Counted from the stretch's first letter, positions 8,348 through 18,654 are shown. The stretch: 64,000 nucleotides of DNA from Psychrobacter sp. APC 3281 (GCF_030407815.1 NZ_JASDCS010000003.1:62001-126000); one strand, 5' to 3'. The notes: generated by a model from the sequence alone, not told the origin. A program made the numbers and translations.

Positions 8348-9829
8348 ATGAGTTTTTTTATGCAGCCTATTTCTTTTGCACGTTCTTTTTTATCCAAAGG
8401 GTTAAGTAAATCAGTAGGGAAGGCATCAGTCGCGTCCAAGATTTTGCAGCCTGCAATTTTAATAGGTGTGCTTGGTTGTGCGATTAGCGTAAATGCACAA
8501 GCCGCAGTGGGAGCTTCTACAAATAATGATAATCCTACGAATGGTCTACAGCTCATCAGTTTGAATGCAGATGAGATAGCGGATGAAAACGACGCTGATA
8601 ATTTATCTAACATTGCTGATATGCTAGATGTCGCTGATGAGCCAGATGACTCGATAGATAGTGTGCCAGATGAAAGCGCGCTAACGGATGATGCCGATGA
8701 TATTGATACGGAGATTCCAGCAGAAGTTGCACAAGTATCGCTAAATGCTATCTCTCCTGAGACGCTAAAGACATTTGTGGCTGTTGTAGATTTAATACGT
8801 CGTCAATACGTCGATGCGGTCAATGATGAAGAGTTATTTAGCAATGCGATGAGCGGTATGCTGACCAAACTTGATAGCCATGCTGAGTTTTTGGACGCAG
8901 AAGCTTATGAGAATCTGCGTGCTTTCACTGAGGGCGACGTTGGTGATATTGGTATTAAGGTTAATTACCAGCCAGAGGCGGGGTATTGGGTCGTGACAGA
9001 AGTTATCGACGACTCACCTGCAGACAAAAAAGGCATCGCAGTTGGTGATTATTTGCATCAGGTTGATGAGTTCAAGCTAGACGAAGGACGACAGGTCAAT
9101 GATGTTGAGCAGCTTTTGACAGGTATTGCCGGTACGCAGGTAGATATTATCACTTCCAAAGCTGGTCGCCGTAAGCACACAACGACGTTGCAGCGTAATA
9201 ATAGTCATCCGCAGATTATCGAGACCAAACTGGTTGATGGCATTGCCATTGTTAAATTACCGGCGTTTCAAAACAATAGCCGTGAGAAACTACTAGAAGG
9301 TTTAATCAACCTAAACGCTCCGATATCAGGCATTTTACTAGATATGCGTGATAATCCAGGTGGCGTACTGACATCAGCAGTGAGCGTGGCCAGTTTATTT
9401 ATGGATGATACTGATGTGGTGCAGGTGCAAGCACGTCAAAATAAATCACGGGTACTATCGACCCAAGGTGATGCGATACTTAAGCCTTTGCCTTTAGTGG
9501 TATTGCAAAACCGCTATTCAGCATCAGCAGCAGAGGTGCTTGCCAGTAGTTTACAAGCACAAAAACGCGCTACTATTATCGGTGAAGTTAGCTATGGCAA
9601 GGGCTCAGTACAATCAGTCATACCGTTAAACGATGAGCAAGCCGTCAAATTGACTGTGGCCAATTATATGACGGTAGCAGGCAAACAAATAGACGAGATC
9701 GGCGTAGAACCTGATGTGACTTTATCAGGCAGCGAGAACACGTGGGAGCAGCAAGCATTAGAAATAGTAAAGGCGCGCGCGCTTGATTCGGGTATTCGCT
9801 TTGTTAGAAAAAATGCTACGAAAGAATAG
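8348..9829 (+). CDS. ctpA: S41-family C-terminal processing peptidase
   Basis: This secreted or periplasmic serine protease of the CtpA/Prc family cleaves near protein C-termini. An N-terminal signal-like segment (basic residues, then about 18 hydrophobic residues ending in N-A-Q-A-A) is followed by a 100-residue Asp/Glu-rich spacer, a PDZ domain (G-D-I-G-I-K-V...G-I-A-V-G-D) and the S41 domain with L-D-M-R-D-N-P-G-G, the nucleophile region S-A-S-A-A-E-V and the lysine region G-K-G-S-V-Q. The frame is open from 8270, and ATGs at 8348 and 8360 are both plausible starts; no clear Shine-Dalgarno site decides. Transcription is separated from gpmI by a terminator. Confidence 0.88.
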   Translation: MSFFMQPISFARSFLSKGLSKSVGKASVASKILQPAILIGVLGCAISVNAQAAVGASTNNDNPTNGLQLISLNADEIADENDADNLSNIADMLDVADEPDDSIDSVPDESALTDDADDIDTEIPAEVAQVSLNAISPETLKTFVAVVDLIRRQYVDAVNDEELFSNAMSGMLTKLDSHAEFLDAEAYENLRAFTEGDVGDIGIKVNYQPEAGYWVVTEVIDDSPADKKGIAVGDYLHQVDEFKLDEGRQVNDVEQLLTGIAGTQVDIITSKAGRRKHTTTLQRNNSHPQIIETKLVDGIAIVKLPAFQNNSREKLLEGLINLNAPISGILLDMRDNPGGVLTSAVSVASLFMDDTDVVQVQARQNKSRVLSTQGDAILKPLPLVVLQNRYSASAAEVLASSLQAQKRATIIGEVSYGKGSVQSVIPLNDEQAVKLTVANYMTVAGKQIDEIGVEPDVTLSGSENTWEQQALEIVKARALDSGIRFVRKNATKE

Positions 9830-9903
9830 AATTTCGTAGCAATTAATTAACAGCACATACCATTCAACGCTTAAAAATATTTGATGATGACGTTCAAAAG
9901 AAA

Positions 9904-11619
9904 CTAGTCGAACGCATCTTCAGAAATTTCGAGCTTTTTCATACGGTAGCGTAAAGAGCGAAAAGTAGTTCCTAATAACTCAGCTGCTTGGGTTTTGTTC
10001 CAGCCAGTTTGTTTGAGTGCCGTGATAATCAGCTGCTTTTCTTGTTCCTGCAAATAATGCTCTAACCCTTGAGGCGGTAGTTGACCGTCGAACAATTCTG
10101 ATAAACCTGATATGTCTTTAGAGGTTTCTTGTTGGACGTTGGAGTCAAGGAGCGACTCTTTGTCATGAGTACTTGCTACGTTGGTTGACGAACTGTCATT
10201 ACTAGCTGACGAATGCTGCACCATTGAGGGGTAGTGGTTGGTATTAGTACGATAAGGATGTAAATTGGTTGCCCTTTGCTCAACCTGCGTCGCTATATTG
10301 CGACTAGATTGAATGACTTGCTCACCGTCTTTTGTAGATTGGTCTGTAGATTGAACGTCTATTTGATTTTCTACGTTACGGGGAGGTGGCTCAGAGCTAT
10401 CGATAGCTGAGCTATGATTTTGCTCTTGTGTATTTATAAGCTCAGGTTCAAGGTCAGGAAGACCTAAATGACTAACGTCAATGTATGAGGTTTCAGCTAA
10501 CGTAACTGCACGCTCCAATAAGTTGCGTAGTTCACGGACATTACCCGCAAAATCGTGGCGCTGTAAGCGTTCGCAGGCTTCCATCGTCAATGACGGCGGC
10601 GACTCTAATTGCCAGTCATCAGCGATCATAGCTAAAAAGTGGTCTGCTAATACAGGAATGTCATCACGGCGTGCATTAAGTGTTGGAAGCTTTAGCTCAA
10701 TGACATTGATGCGATAATACAAATCTTGTCGAAATGCACCATCTTGTACCAATTGGCTCAGGTCTTTGTGAGTAGCAGACAAAATGCGGATGTCTACAGG
10801 CACTTCTTTTGTATCACCAATTGCCCTTACTGTTTTTTCTTGAATGGCACGTAACAATTTAACCTGCATGGCTAAAGGTAAGTCCGCCACTTCATCTAAA
10901 AATAACGTGCCGCCATTGGCTTGCTGGAATAACCCTTGTTTATCAGCGACAGCCCCTGTAAAGCTGCCTTTTTTATGACCAAAAAACTCCGACTCCATTA
11001 ACTCCGATGGTATCGCACCGCAGTTCACTGGTACAAAGCTGCCATCACGCCGTGGACTTAAATCATGGATCAATCTGGCGACTACTTCTTTACCTGTGCC
11101 AGAAGCGCCCGATAAAAACACAGGTGCCTGTGAGCGTGCTAGCTTTAAAATAGTATTTTTGAGGGGATGCATGACAGCAGAATTACCAATCAATCTACTA
11201 TCTAGCATTTTTTGTTCAGGAGAGCATTCCGGTGCGGCCTGTACTTCGTTGTCTTGATGAATAACTTTTATGGCATTCTCTACCAGTTGGCGCAAACGTG
11301 GTAGTTCTAGCGGTTTATTGACAAAATCAAAGGCACCGAGTTTTAATGCCTCAATAGCTAAATCCATGCTGCCATGAGCCGTAATCACCGCTATTGGAAT
11401 ATTAGAGCTATTGCTAATTTCTTTTACCAGCTCAAGTCCCGAGCCATCTGGCAGTTTTAAATCCGTCAGACAGAAATCGTAGTCATTGTCTTGCCAAAAT
11501 GTTCTTGCTTGCGACAATGTATAAGCCACATCACTTTTGATACCCATTTTAGTCAGGGTAATTTGCATCAATCGACATAAATCTACTTCATCATCGACGA
11601 CTAGCGCAGTTGTTGTCAT
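9904..11619 (-). CDS. pilR: Sigma-54-dependent response regulator PilR
   Basis: This regulator of type IV pilin transcription has three modules: receiver (Asp9/10 acidic pair, phosphoacceptor Asp53), AAA+ sigma-54 activation domain (Walker A G-A-S-G-T-G-K-E at 171-178, sigma-54 contact loop G-S-F-T-G-A at 218-223, Walker B T-L-F-L-D-E-V), and a Fis-type helix-turn-helix at the C-terminus (W-N-K-T-Q-A-A-E-L-L-G). At 571 residues it is about 100 longer than typical PilR; the extra lies in a Ser/Asn/Gln-rich linker between AAA+ and DNA-binding domains (about residues 405-515). It follows pilS by 78 bases in the same direction. PilR rather than another NtrC-type regulator is inferred from the PilS partner. 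Confidence 0.9.
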   Translation of the reverse strand: MTTTALVVDDEVDLCRLMQITLTKMGIKSDVAYTLSQARTFWQDNDYDFCLTDLKLPDGSGLELVKEISNSSNIPIAVITAHGSMDLAIEALKLGAFDFVNKPLELPRLRQLVENAIKVIHQDNEVQAAPECSPEQKMLDSRLIGNSAVMHPLKNTILKLARSQAPVFLSGASGTGKEVVARLIHDLSPRRDGSFVPVNCGAIPSELMESEFFGHKKGSFTGAVADKQGLFQQANGGTLFLDEVADLPLAMQVKLLRAIQEKTVRAIGDTKEVPVDIRILSATHKDLSQLVQDGAFRQDLYYRINVIELKLPTLNARRDDIPVLADHFLAMIADDWQLESPPSLTMEACERLQRHDFAGNVRELRNLLERAVTLAETSYIDVSHLGLPDLEPELINTQEQNHSSAIDSSEPPPRNVENQIDVQSTDQSTKDGEQVIQSSRNIATQVEQRATNLHPYRTNTNHYPSMVQHSSASNDSSSTNVASTHDKESLLDSNVQQETSKDISGLSELFDGQLPPQGLEHYLQEQEKQLIITALKQTGWNKTQAAELLGTTFRSLRYRMKKLEISEDAFD

Positions 11620-11697
11620 ACATCATCTCATTGTATTTTATGGCTATAAAATCAATAGCTGGGTCTAAATGGGCGTAATAGCTTTCAAAAGGTAAAT

Positions 11698-13455
11698 TTA
11701 GGTAAGATTTTCTTCGATAGTTTGAAATTTATTATCAGATTTAATAGAAGGTACAATTAATCGAAAGCATGTTTTCTCATGTTCAGGAATATAGAGTAAA
11801 CGTGCTTGATTGGCTTCACAAAATGCTTGTGATAAATAGAGCCCCAGTCCTGTACCAGCTTTATCTGTTGTAAAAAATGGATCGAACAAAAGTTCTAAAT
11901 TTCCAGCACTAACACCATCACCATTATCTAATATATCGATTATAACATCGTTGTCTGCGCAGTAAATGTCGATTTCTACATAAGCATGAGGATGAGCATA
12001 GCTGCTATAACGCAGACCATTGTTGATTAAGTTGATCAATATCTGCTCTAACTGATGAGTATCAAATGATATGATGGGTTTGGTTTTTATTCGTAGAAAA
12101 ATGTCGTGTCCTTGAAAGTAATTCTCCAAAAACGATGGCATCCATTCAGCTAACTCGAGCACCTGCTGGGTAGCCGTCTGCTGACGAGACAGCTTTAAAA
12201 TATCTTCGATGATACGGTTTACACGTTTTGTCTGTGAAAATATCATTTCATAAAGCTCATGGTTGCCGGTCATGGCAGCATTCGATTCACTTGTTAATGC
12301 ACAGTCATCTTCCATTTGTTCTGCAACATCCTCCATTAATAGCTGGCTGGCTTGCGATATCGCTGCTAATGGGTTTCTGATTTCATGAGCAATACTGGCA
12401 GTCAGTTGCCCTAAAGAAGCCAGTTTTAATTGTTGAGCACTGGCTTGCTCACGGCGTAAGTCTTCTAATATGACAAGCTTACTATCGTCTTTTAGTGGAA
12501 TAATTTGTACACGTAATTTGCCAAATATTGAGGCATTTGCCACAGCTGGCACGTCGTAGGTAAAAGCGCGTGACTGCCCAGATGCTACCGACAAGCAGGC
12601 ATGAAACAGCTGGAAATGCTGTTCATTGAGTTGCTGCTCAAAATTAGAGAGAAGTGCTTTGTTCTGAGTGTCTTTTGTATCGTCAAGGGTATTCTGTGCT
12701 GTGTTAGGCGTGACAGGCGAAAGGCTCAGCAACTGATGTGCGGCAAGATTTGCTAAGACAATATGTTGCTTATCAATAACAATGACACCATTCACCATCT
12801 GCGTGATAACCTCTTGGTTGATCACGTTGAGTCGCTCGACTTCCTTAGCATGGTTTGCCGCGACCTTTTCAAGCTGTACCAATCGCTGAGAGATAGACCA
12901 ACTCAAACCACCCACTGCTAAAAAGCTCGCTGACATCAGTAGCGCATCACCTAGATTAGCTAGACTCATGCTATTAGCAATAGCGTAGAAAAATTGCTGA
13001 TAAATAACGAGAATGATGGCAAGTAAAGTAATAACTAATGCTTGTGAGCCATGTAGCAGCATAAAGCTAGCTGCGACAACCACCATATATAGCATGGTTA
13101 ACTGCAAATCAGGGTTGCCTGTCGTGTAGAGCAGTAGACTTAATATAATAACGTCCAACGCCAGTCCGAATGCCAGTTGGCGGCGCATATGTTTTCTAAC
13201 AACATAAAATAATCCAAGCAGTATCAAGCTTAGCAGTACATAGAAGCTCAGAATAGTTTGTTGTAAAAAACTTGGTAAAGACGCGCTATCACCAGTACGA
13301 GCAGAGATATATAGCATGAGCATAGAGAACAGGCTAACGACGAAGCGATAGCTGCTATAGATCAGCCCCAACTTACGCAACTGCGGCAGAGGAAGCGTAT
13401 CGTCATGATGTACATAACGAGTAATGGCAGAGCTCAGATTGGTAGCAGGGTTCAT
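11698..13455 (-). CDS. pilS: Sensor histidine kinase PilS
   Basis: The 585-residue inner-membrane kinase has six predicted transmembrane segments in residues 28-190, then a PAS-like region (about 205-330), a HisKA domain with phosphoacceptor His357 (S-I-A-H-E-I-R-N-P-L) and an HATPase domain (N-box L-I-N-L-I-N-N-G-L-R-Y-S; D-N-G-D-G-V; F-F-T-T-D-K-A-G-T-G-L-G-L). It would phosphorylate the PilR encoded just downstream. Upstream lies a GacA-like regulator gene in the same direction with a 34-base gap, so the three may be co-transcribed. Confidence 0.9.
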   Translation of the reverse strand: MNPATNLSSAITRYVHHDDTLPLPQLRKLGLIYSSYRFVVSLFSMLMLYISARTGDSASLPSFLQQTILSFYVLLSLILLGLFYVVRKHMRRQLAFGLALDVIILSLLLYTTGNPDLQLTMLYMVVVAASFMLLHGSQALVITLLAIILVIYQQFFYAIANSMSLANLGDALLMSASFLAVGGLSWSISQRLVQLEKVAANHAKEVERLNVINQEVITQMVNGVIVIDKQHIVLANLAAHQLLSLSPVTPNTAQNTLDDTKDTQNKALLSNFEQQLNEQHFQLFHACLSVASGQSRAFTYDVPAVANASIFGKLRVQIIPLKDDSKLVILEDLRREQASAQQLKLASLGQLTASIAHEIRNPLAAISQASQLLMEDVAEQMEDDCALTSESNAAMTGNHELYEMIFSQTKRVNRIIEDILKLSRQQTATQQVLELAEWMPSFLENYFQGHDIFLRIKTKPIISFDTHQLEQILINLINNGLRYSSYAHPHAYVEIDIYCADNDVIIDILDNGDGVSAGNLELLFDPFFTTDKAGTGLGLYLSQAFCEANQARLLYIPEHEKTCFRLIVPSIKSDNKFQTIEENLT

Positions 13456-13489
13456 AAACTGGCCGTAATAAAATAAACGCTAAAATGGT

Positions 13490-14131
13490 TTATGGTTGAA
13501 TCAGACCATGACGAATGGCCAAATGAGTCAATTTAACATCACTATCAACCCCAACTTTTTCATAAATACGATAGCGATACGTATTAATGGTCTTGACGCT
13601 AACAAACAATTGATCAGCTATTTGCTGAGGGCTTTGACAATTAACAACCATCATGGCCACTTGTTTTTCTCTGTCACTTAATAAGTCAAAAGGTGAGTTT
13701 GCATTATCAGATAACAAAACATCTGCTAACTGTTCAGCGACATCTTGGCTGAAGTAACGACCTCCTTGATAAATCTTTTTGACCGCACGTATCATTTCAT
13801 CAAGCGGCGTGCCTTTGGTAATGTAACCATTAACACCTGCTTTGATCAGCATTGAGGGATAGGGCTGTGCAGACATACTACTGACCGCCAAAATCTTGAT
13901 ACCCATATCAAGTTGTATCAGACGTTTGGTTGCTTCAAGCCCGCCAATATTCGGCATGTTGACGTCTAGTAAAATCACATCAGGATGTAATTGTTTGGCT
14001 TGTTTGATAGCCATATCACCGCTGTCTGCTTCACCTACCACTTCAATATCGGGGCTGTCTGACAACATACGGCTAATACCCATCCGTACCAAATCATGAT
14101 CATCTACTACTAATACTTTAATCATAACCAT
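13490..14131 (-). CDS. gacA: GacA/UvrY-like LuxR-family response regulator
   Basis: The 213-residue regulator has a receiver domain (Asp10/Asp11, phosphoacceptor Asp56 in L-L-D-V-N-M-P) and a C-terminal LuxR helix-turn-helix (L-S-D-R-E-K-Q-V-A to V-S-V-K-T-I-N-T-Y-R-Y-R). The overall sequence resembles GacA/UvrY, which respond to BarA/GacS-type kinases and activate small regulatory RNAs of the Csr system. No such kinase or sRNA is visible in the window. A start at Met3 (14125) is equally plausible and fits the family's M-I-K-V-L pattern. Its gene sits directly upstream of pilS. Confidence 0.87.
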   Translation of the reverse strand: MVMIKVLVVDDHDLVRMGISRMLSDSPDIEVVGEADSGDMAIKQAKQLHPDVILLDVNMPNIGGLEATKRLIQLDMGIKILAVSSMSAQPYPSMLIKAGVNGYITKGTPLDEMIRAVKKIYQGGRYFSQDVAEQLADVLLSDNANSPFDLLSDREKQVAMMVVNCQSPQQIADQLFVSVKTINTYRYRIYEKVGVDSDVKLTHLAIRHGLIQP

Positions 14132-14518
14132 ACTCTTTATTGATTGTCAGAATGAACGCTTTATTAGGTTCAAATAGTATAAAAAACGAATATATTCCAA
14201 CTATTATTCTTATTTTTGTATATTTAAAATACCGCTGATTAATATAACAAAATACGAGTAATCATAACATTCGAAGTTAAATTATATTGCTGCAGTGTGA
14301 ATTGATGTTTCTGTAATATAAATTGGTTGTAGCAAAGTTTGAATGAAGCCAAAAAAAACTACTAAATCAGTTTGATAGATTAAACTTAAATGTAAACCAT
14401 GATACACTAAAAATACAAAAGCTCTATGTGAGTACTTACAAACACATCTATAAACGCTACGTACGTTTTTGGCGTCAGACAATATGTAACTGGCGTAATA
14501 GCGACAGCAGGAGGCATA
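14132..14518. other. Divergent intergenic region gacA / pbpG
   Basis: Nearly 390 very A+T-rich bases hold the promoters for both divergent genes. I could not single out convincing -35/-10 pairs and saw no structured RNA. Confidence 0.5.
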
Positions 14519-15601
14519 ATGAAGCAACTACCATTAACCAAACAGCAATTGATCGCTGCTATGATTTCATTGAGTTTGGGCAGTGTTGCACAAGCCGCAC
14601 TTACAATTAATGGTAGCACTGACACTGCCTCTAGTGCACGCCTGAGTTGGGGCGGCGCTGATAGCTTGTCTGAAGCTCGCAACATTATGTACAAGTCTAA
14701 TGGCTCTGCTATTAAGAAAGTCGATAATGGCTACGGCACTACCAACATCACGAATACTAATAGTTTTGCTAGTAGTAATAACACCAATAGTGCCCGCTAC
14801 AATACAACTTATCGTGGGGCTTTCGGTAGTAGCGATATGATTCCGATTAGTACTGATTCACGTAGTGTTGCGGTGATCGATGCTGAAACTGGCGAATCTA
14901 TCTACGAAAAAGATGCTGATATCGCGCGCCCAATGGCTAGTATTACCAAGGTTATGACGGCTATGGTCGTGTTGGATGCTGGTCTTGATATGCGTGAAGA
15001 AATCACGCTTGATCCAGAGGATTTTGTTGGTCCAAAGCGTGCAAGCTCGCGTTTGAAATCAGGTGATCGTTTAAACCGCGCTGAGATGCTATTAATGGCA
15101 TTGATGAAGTCTGAAAATCCAGCAGCGAAGAGTCTAGCGCGTAATTACCCAGGTGGCTATGATGCCTTTATGCGTGCGATGAATCGTAAAGCGCAAGACT
15201 TAGGTATGAATACGGCGTTTTTCGGTGATCCAACTGGACTTGATAAGCGCAACGTAGCTTCTTCAAAAGATTTGGTCAAGATGGTACGTGCTGCTGGTAA
15301 CTATGATGTGATTCGTCGTTTTTCTACCACTAAGAGCTATGACTTTTTTGTCTCAAATTACTCAAGTGGTAACCGAACCTATAAAGCCAGTAATACCAGT
15401 ACGTTGGTCCGTGACGGTAGCTATCCAATCGGGATTTCTAAGACAGGCTTTATCAATGAAGCCGGACGTTGTGTTGTAATGGAAACTCGGGTCAATAACC
15501 GTCCTGCGATTATCGTTATCTTAGGGGCAAACAGCTCAGCAACACGTTGGGGCGATGCTAAAAATATCTTAAATAGTTTGGCTACACGCCGTACAGTGTA
15601 A
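14519..15601 (+). CDS. pbpG: D-alanyl-D-alanine endopeptidase (PBP7-like)
   Basis: This periplasmic S11 serine peptidase cleaves cross-links in peptidoglycan. The 360-residue protein has a Sec signal peptide ending in V-A-Q-A-A, a Ser/Asn/Thr-rich spacer of about 75 residues, and the three penicillin-binding motifs: S141-I-T-K144, S198-E-N200 and K308-T-G310. Length and motifs suit PBP7 rather than DacA-type carboxypeptidases, which carry an extra C-terminal domain. The start has a strong AGGAGG at 14508-14513. A strong terminator follows. Confidence 0.9.
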   Translation: MKQLPLTKQQLIAAMISLSLGSVAQAALTINGSTDTASSARLSWGGADSLSEARNIMYKSNGSAIKKVDNGYGTTNITNTNSFASSNNTNSARYNTTYRGAFGSSDMIPISTDSRSVAVIDAETGESIYEKDADIARPMASITKVMTAMVVLDAGLDMREEITLDPEDFVGPKRASSRLKSGDRLNRAEMLLMALMKSENPAAKSLARNYPGGYDAFMRAMNRKAQDLGMNTAFFGDPTGLDKRNVASSKDLVKMVRAAGNYDVIRRFSTTKSYDFFVSNYSSGNRTYKASNTSTLVRDGSYPIGISKTGFINEAGRCVVMETRVNNRPAIIVILGANSSATRWGDAKNILNSLATRRTV

Positions 15602-15621
15602 GCTATCGGTTCTAAATGTAT

Positions 15622-15655
15622 AAAAAAGCTGTTATATCATATAACAGCTTTTTTA
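15622..15655 (+). terminator. Rho-independent terminator after pbpG
   Basis: AAAAAAGCTGTTATAT and ATATAACAGCTTTTTT form a perfect stem with a minimal loop. Confidence 0.92.
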
Positions 15656-15688
15656 TTGTGTTGAATTTAAGAATTAAGGATACACGCT

Positions 15689-16357
15689 ATGGGTTATTCA
15701 CCATTCTCCTCAGTTATGCCTAAGCTATATTTGTTGACCAACGATGATGAATTTAAGCTGTTGTATCAAAAGCTAGAAGCAGCCTTATCGACAGGATTGA
15801 TTGCACTATTACAAATTCGTCGTAAGCAAATTCTTAATCTGCCTGATGGAGCTTTGAAGCTTTTTAATGAGGCGCAAAAAATCGTCGAATTAGCTAAAAC
15901 GTATAGCGTGCCAGTTGTTATTAATGATGACGTGAAGTTAGCTGAAAGACTTGGCGTAGGAGTACATCTTGGACAAACAGACGGCAGTATCGGTGATGCT
16001 CTACAGTCTCTATCACCGCATCAAATCATCGGTCGTACCTGCCATGGTGATGTAGCGCTGATTAAAGAAGCAAAAAATGACGGTGCAAGTTATGCTGCGA
16101 TGGGTGCAGTATTTACTTCTACAACTAAGCCAAATGCTAATATTATTTCACGTCAGCAGCTTGAGGAAGGGTGTCAGCAAGGCATACCAATCTGTGTAAT
16201 AGGCGGGCTAACCGCAGAAAATGTCTCAGAGCTGGTAAATTTGCCCATTGCGCTTGTGGCAGTAGTCGGGGATATCATGGACTTGCCAGTAGCAGACATA
16301 GCTCAGCGCTGTCACGAATGGCAGCAGACATTTTCTAAATGGAAAATACCTACTTGA
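15689..16357 (+). CDS. thiE: Thiamine-phosphate synthase-like protein
   Basis: ThiE joins the pyrimidine and thiazole moieties to make thiamine monophosphate. The 222-residue protein shows a TIM-barrel with Q-I-R-R-K, I-N-D-D-V-K-L-A, G-V-H-L-G-Q-T-D, M-G-A-V-F-T-S-T-T-K and C-V-I-G-G-L. The usual G-x-S-x-H motif appears as G-R-T-C-H, a mild divergence. TenI-like paralogues share the fold, so a regulatory or cyclase role cannot be excluded. I see no TPP riboswitch upstream. The start at 15689 could also be the internal Met at residue 10 (M-P-K-L-Y-L-L-T), which matches the family N-terminus. Confidence 0.8.
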   Translation: MGYSPFSSVMPKLYLLTNDDEFKLLYQKLEAALSTGLIALLQIRRKQILNLPDGALKLFNEAQKIVELAKTYSVPVVINDDVKLAERLGVGVHLGQTDGSIGDALQSLSPHQIIGRTCHGDVALIKEAKNDGASYAAMGAVFTSTTKPNANIISRQQLEEGCQQGIPICVIGGLTAENVSELVNLPIALVAVVGDIMDLPVADIAQRCHEWQQTFSKWKIPT

Positions 16358-16422
16358 AGTACTCTTCTTAGAGAGGTTTCGGAGTAGCAATAGTCTTACA
16401 ATAGAATATTAATATGACAGCG

Positions 16423-16752
16423 CTACTCAGCGTGTTCCATACATAAGGTGGCATAGGGTAGCGCTTCTAAGCGTTGCTCTTCGATTGGCTCGCCGCAGAC
16501 TTCGCACTCGCCATAAGTACCATTTTCAATTCGACTCAATGCATTTTCGACATAGATTAAGCTTTGACGCGCCTCGCTCATCAAATTTTTGCGCATGTCG
16601 TTTTGACGATAGGATATGGCCTGATCTTCCCAGTGCTCATTAAGATCATCTTGCGGGTTTTGAATGTGATCTTCAATTTTATTAATGCGAGACTCATACT
16701 CATCTTTTAGTTCTAATAGATTTTGCTTGGAAGTGTCTAAATTGATGCTCAT
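16423..16752 (-). CDS. Short DksA/TraR-family zinc-finger protein
   Basis: DksA proteins enter the RNA polymerase secondary channel and tune transcription. This 109-residue member has a charged helical coiled-coil region (residues 8-72) and a C-terminal zinc finger with Cys83, Cys86 and Cys104; the fourth ligand position is His107 rather than the usual Cys. It lacks the long N-terminus of canonical DksA (about 150 residues), so it is a paralogue. TTCTCC read on the plus strand just upstream gives a Shine-Dalgarno GGAGAA on the coding strand. Converges with thiE. Confidence 0.85.
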   Translation of the reverse strand: MSINLDTSKQNLLELKDEYESRINKIEDHIQNPQDDLNEHWEDQAISYRQNDMRKNLMSEARQSLIYVENALSRIENGTYGECEVCGEPIEEQRLEALPYATLCMEHAE

Positions 16753-17257
16753 TATTTTCTCCTAATGGATTATTTTTATTGTCAATGTTTCTATCATAAA
16801 GAGCTTGACTGCTGAGTACCACCACGAAATGTTACGGTTTATTGACTATGCTTAAAGCTAGCAACTGCAATTGTTGCCATCGAATAACGGTCTGAGAATT
16901 TAGACTAAATATTTTAAACGTGCTGAGATTTGTGTCAGGTTGCTTGTGAGACTGCGCTAGAAAACTGGTAGAATACACCGCCGCTGAATTCTGCTTACTT
17001 GATCGATCCATCAGAGTGGTTTGATAAGTGTAAGAGCCAAGCGTTAAAAAACATTAAAAATTAATAAAGCTGATAGTGACTATATAGCACGGGTATAAAA
17101 TAGCTTGGCTATATGGCAGGCGAGCGAGAATGCTACAAAATAGTAGATTGATCGAGCTTAGCACTGAATCCGATTTATATAGAGCTGACTATAACGGTCA
17201 CATCAGTAACGACAGTAATCGCAAATTAACAGATATATTGATGCATAGGAGCAGGTA
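16753..17257. other. Intergenic region dksA-like / pgk
   Basis: About 500 bases separate these divergent genes. TAGAAT at 16970-16975 is a possible -10 for pgk but has no good -35 partner. AGGAGCAGG sits just before the pgk start codon. A long 5' leader for pgk is possible. I found no recognisable riboswitch. Confidence 0.45.
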
Positions 17258-18472
17258 ATGAATTTTTTGCGTATGAGTGAGTTGAACTTAACGGATAAAG
17301 TGGTCTTGATTCGAGAAGATTTAAATGTGCCTATTAAAGGCGGTAAGGTCACAAGCGATGCGCGTTTGCAGGCCAGTATTCCTACCATCAAGATGGCGCT
17401 CGAAAAAGGCGCTGCGGTAATTGTTTGCTCACATTTAGGCCGCCCAACAGAAGGCAATCCTGAAGCTGTATATTCATTAGCACCAGTTGCTGACTATCTG
17501 ACGGAAAAATTAAGCTCGCAACTATCGACGCCTGTACGTCTTAATAGCGATTATCTTACCCAAGGTGCCAATGTAAAATCTGGCGAAGTGGTTCTATTAG
17601 AAAATGTACGCTTCAATGACGGTGAAAAGAAAAACGATGCCACGCTAGCGAAAAAGTATGCTGATTTGTGCGATGTGTTTGTGATGGATGCTTTTGGTAC
17701 AGCGCACCGTGCACAGGCATCAACAGAGGGTGTTACGCAAGCAATGCGTCAAGCAGACAAAACCGTTTGTGCAGGGCCATTGTTAGCCGCCGAACTTGAT
17801 GCTCTAAGCTTAGCGCTTGAAACACCAGCACAGCCAATGCTTGCTATCGTTGGTGGGTCAAAAGTATCAACCAAATTAGAAGTGCTACACAGCTTGGCTG
17901 AAGTTTGCACGCAAATTATCGTTGGTGGCGGTATTGCCAATACTTTCTTGGCGGCACAAGGTCATAGTGTTGGCGCCTCATTGTATGAAGCAGATTTGCT
18001 CGATATTGCGCGTGACATTATGACCAAAACTGAAATCTTACTGCCTGAATACGTCGTAGTCGCTGATAAAGACGACATCGATTTCGCTGACTTTACTGGC
18101 TCATTGCAAAAAGCTACAGCAACGATCAAATCAGTTGATGCGATCGGTGACAATGACATGATATTGGACATCGCACCAGAAAGCGCACAACAGCTTGCCG
18201 ATGCTATTATCAATGCAAAAACCATCTTGTGGAATGGTCCAGTTGGTGTCTTCGAAGTCGATGCTTTCGGGCAAGGCACACAGATATTAGCTACTGCTGT
18301 AAGAGACAGCGATGGTTTTTCTATCGCGGGCGGCGGTGATACGTTAGCAGCTATTGATAAATATCAAGTTGCTGATGGTGTGAGCTATATGTCAACGGGT
18401 GGTGGGGCGTTTTTGGAGTTTGTAGAAGGCAAAGTGCTTCCGGCAGTCGCTGCGCTGCAAATAGATGCCTAA
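17258..18472 (+). CDS. pgk: Phosphoglycerate kinase
   Basis: This enzyme transfers phosphate between 1,3-bisphosphoglycerate and ADP. The 404-residue protein has the N-terminal substrate-binding sequence R-E-D-L-N-V-P, C-S-H-L-G-R-P, L-L-E-N-V-R-F, the hinge V-G-G-S-K-V-S-T-K and the nucleotide-binding G-G-G-D-T-L-A plus [10 protein letters not shown] near the C-terminus. The length is normal. The start has AGGAGCAGG at about 17247. With fba 1 kb downstream and gpmI upstream, it forms a loose triose-phosphate cluster. Confidence 0.97.
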   Translation: MNFLRMSELNLTDKVVLIREDLNVPIKGGKVTSDARLQASIPTIKMALEKGAAVIVCSHLGRPTEGNPEAVYSLAPVADYLTEKLSSQLSTPVRLNSDYLTQGANVKSGEVVLLENVRFNDGEKKNDATLAKKYADLCDVFVMDAFGTAHRAQASTEGVTQAMRQADKTVCAGPLLAAELDALSLALETPAQPMLAIVGGSKVSTKLEVLHSLAEVCTQIIVGGGIANTFLAAQGHSVGASLYEADLLDIARDIMTKTEILLPEYVVVADKDDIDFADFTGSLQKATATIKSVDAIGDNDMILDIAPESAQQLADAIINAKTILWNGPVGVFEVDAFGQGTQILATAVRDSDGFSIAGGGDTLAAIDKYQVADGVSYMSTGGGAFLEFVEGKVLPAVAALQIDA

Positions 18473-18654
18473 CTAGTTAACGATACTCTGTAGCTTAGTA
18501 ACATTAGACGTACAACTAACTTTAAATAACTAAGGTAGTCTGTAAAAATAATATTTTGGCTGTTGATTTGCTTGTTTTTATTGACATAAGTAAGCGCAAT
18601 AGCCATCGATTATTATTAAGCAGTAATTATTTATTTATATACTGAAAATTATTA

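Noticed and set aside
14282..14694. Overlapping open frames in the gacA-pbpG gap
   Set aside because: Composition is A+T-rich and non-coding in character, and the frames overlap the well-supported pbpG start.
15600..15690. Possible TPP riboswitch before thiE
   Set aside because: The conserved CTGAGA and other TPP aptamer pieces are absent; the only structure is the pbpG terminator.
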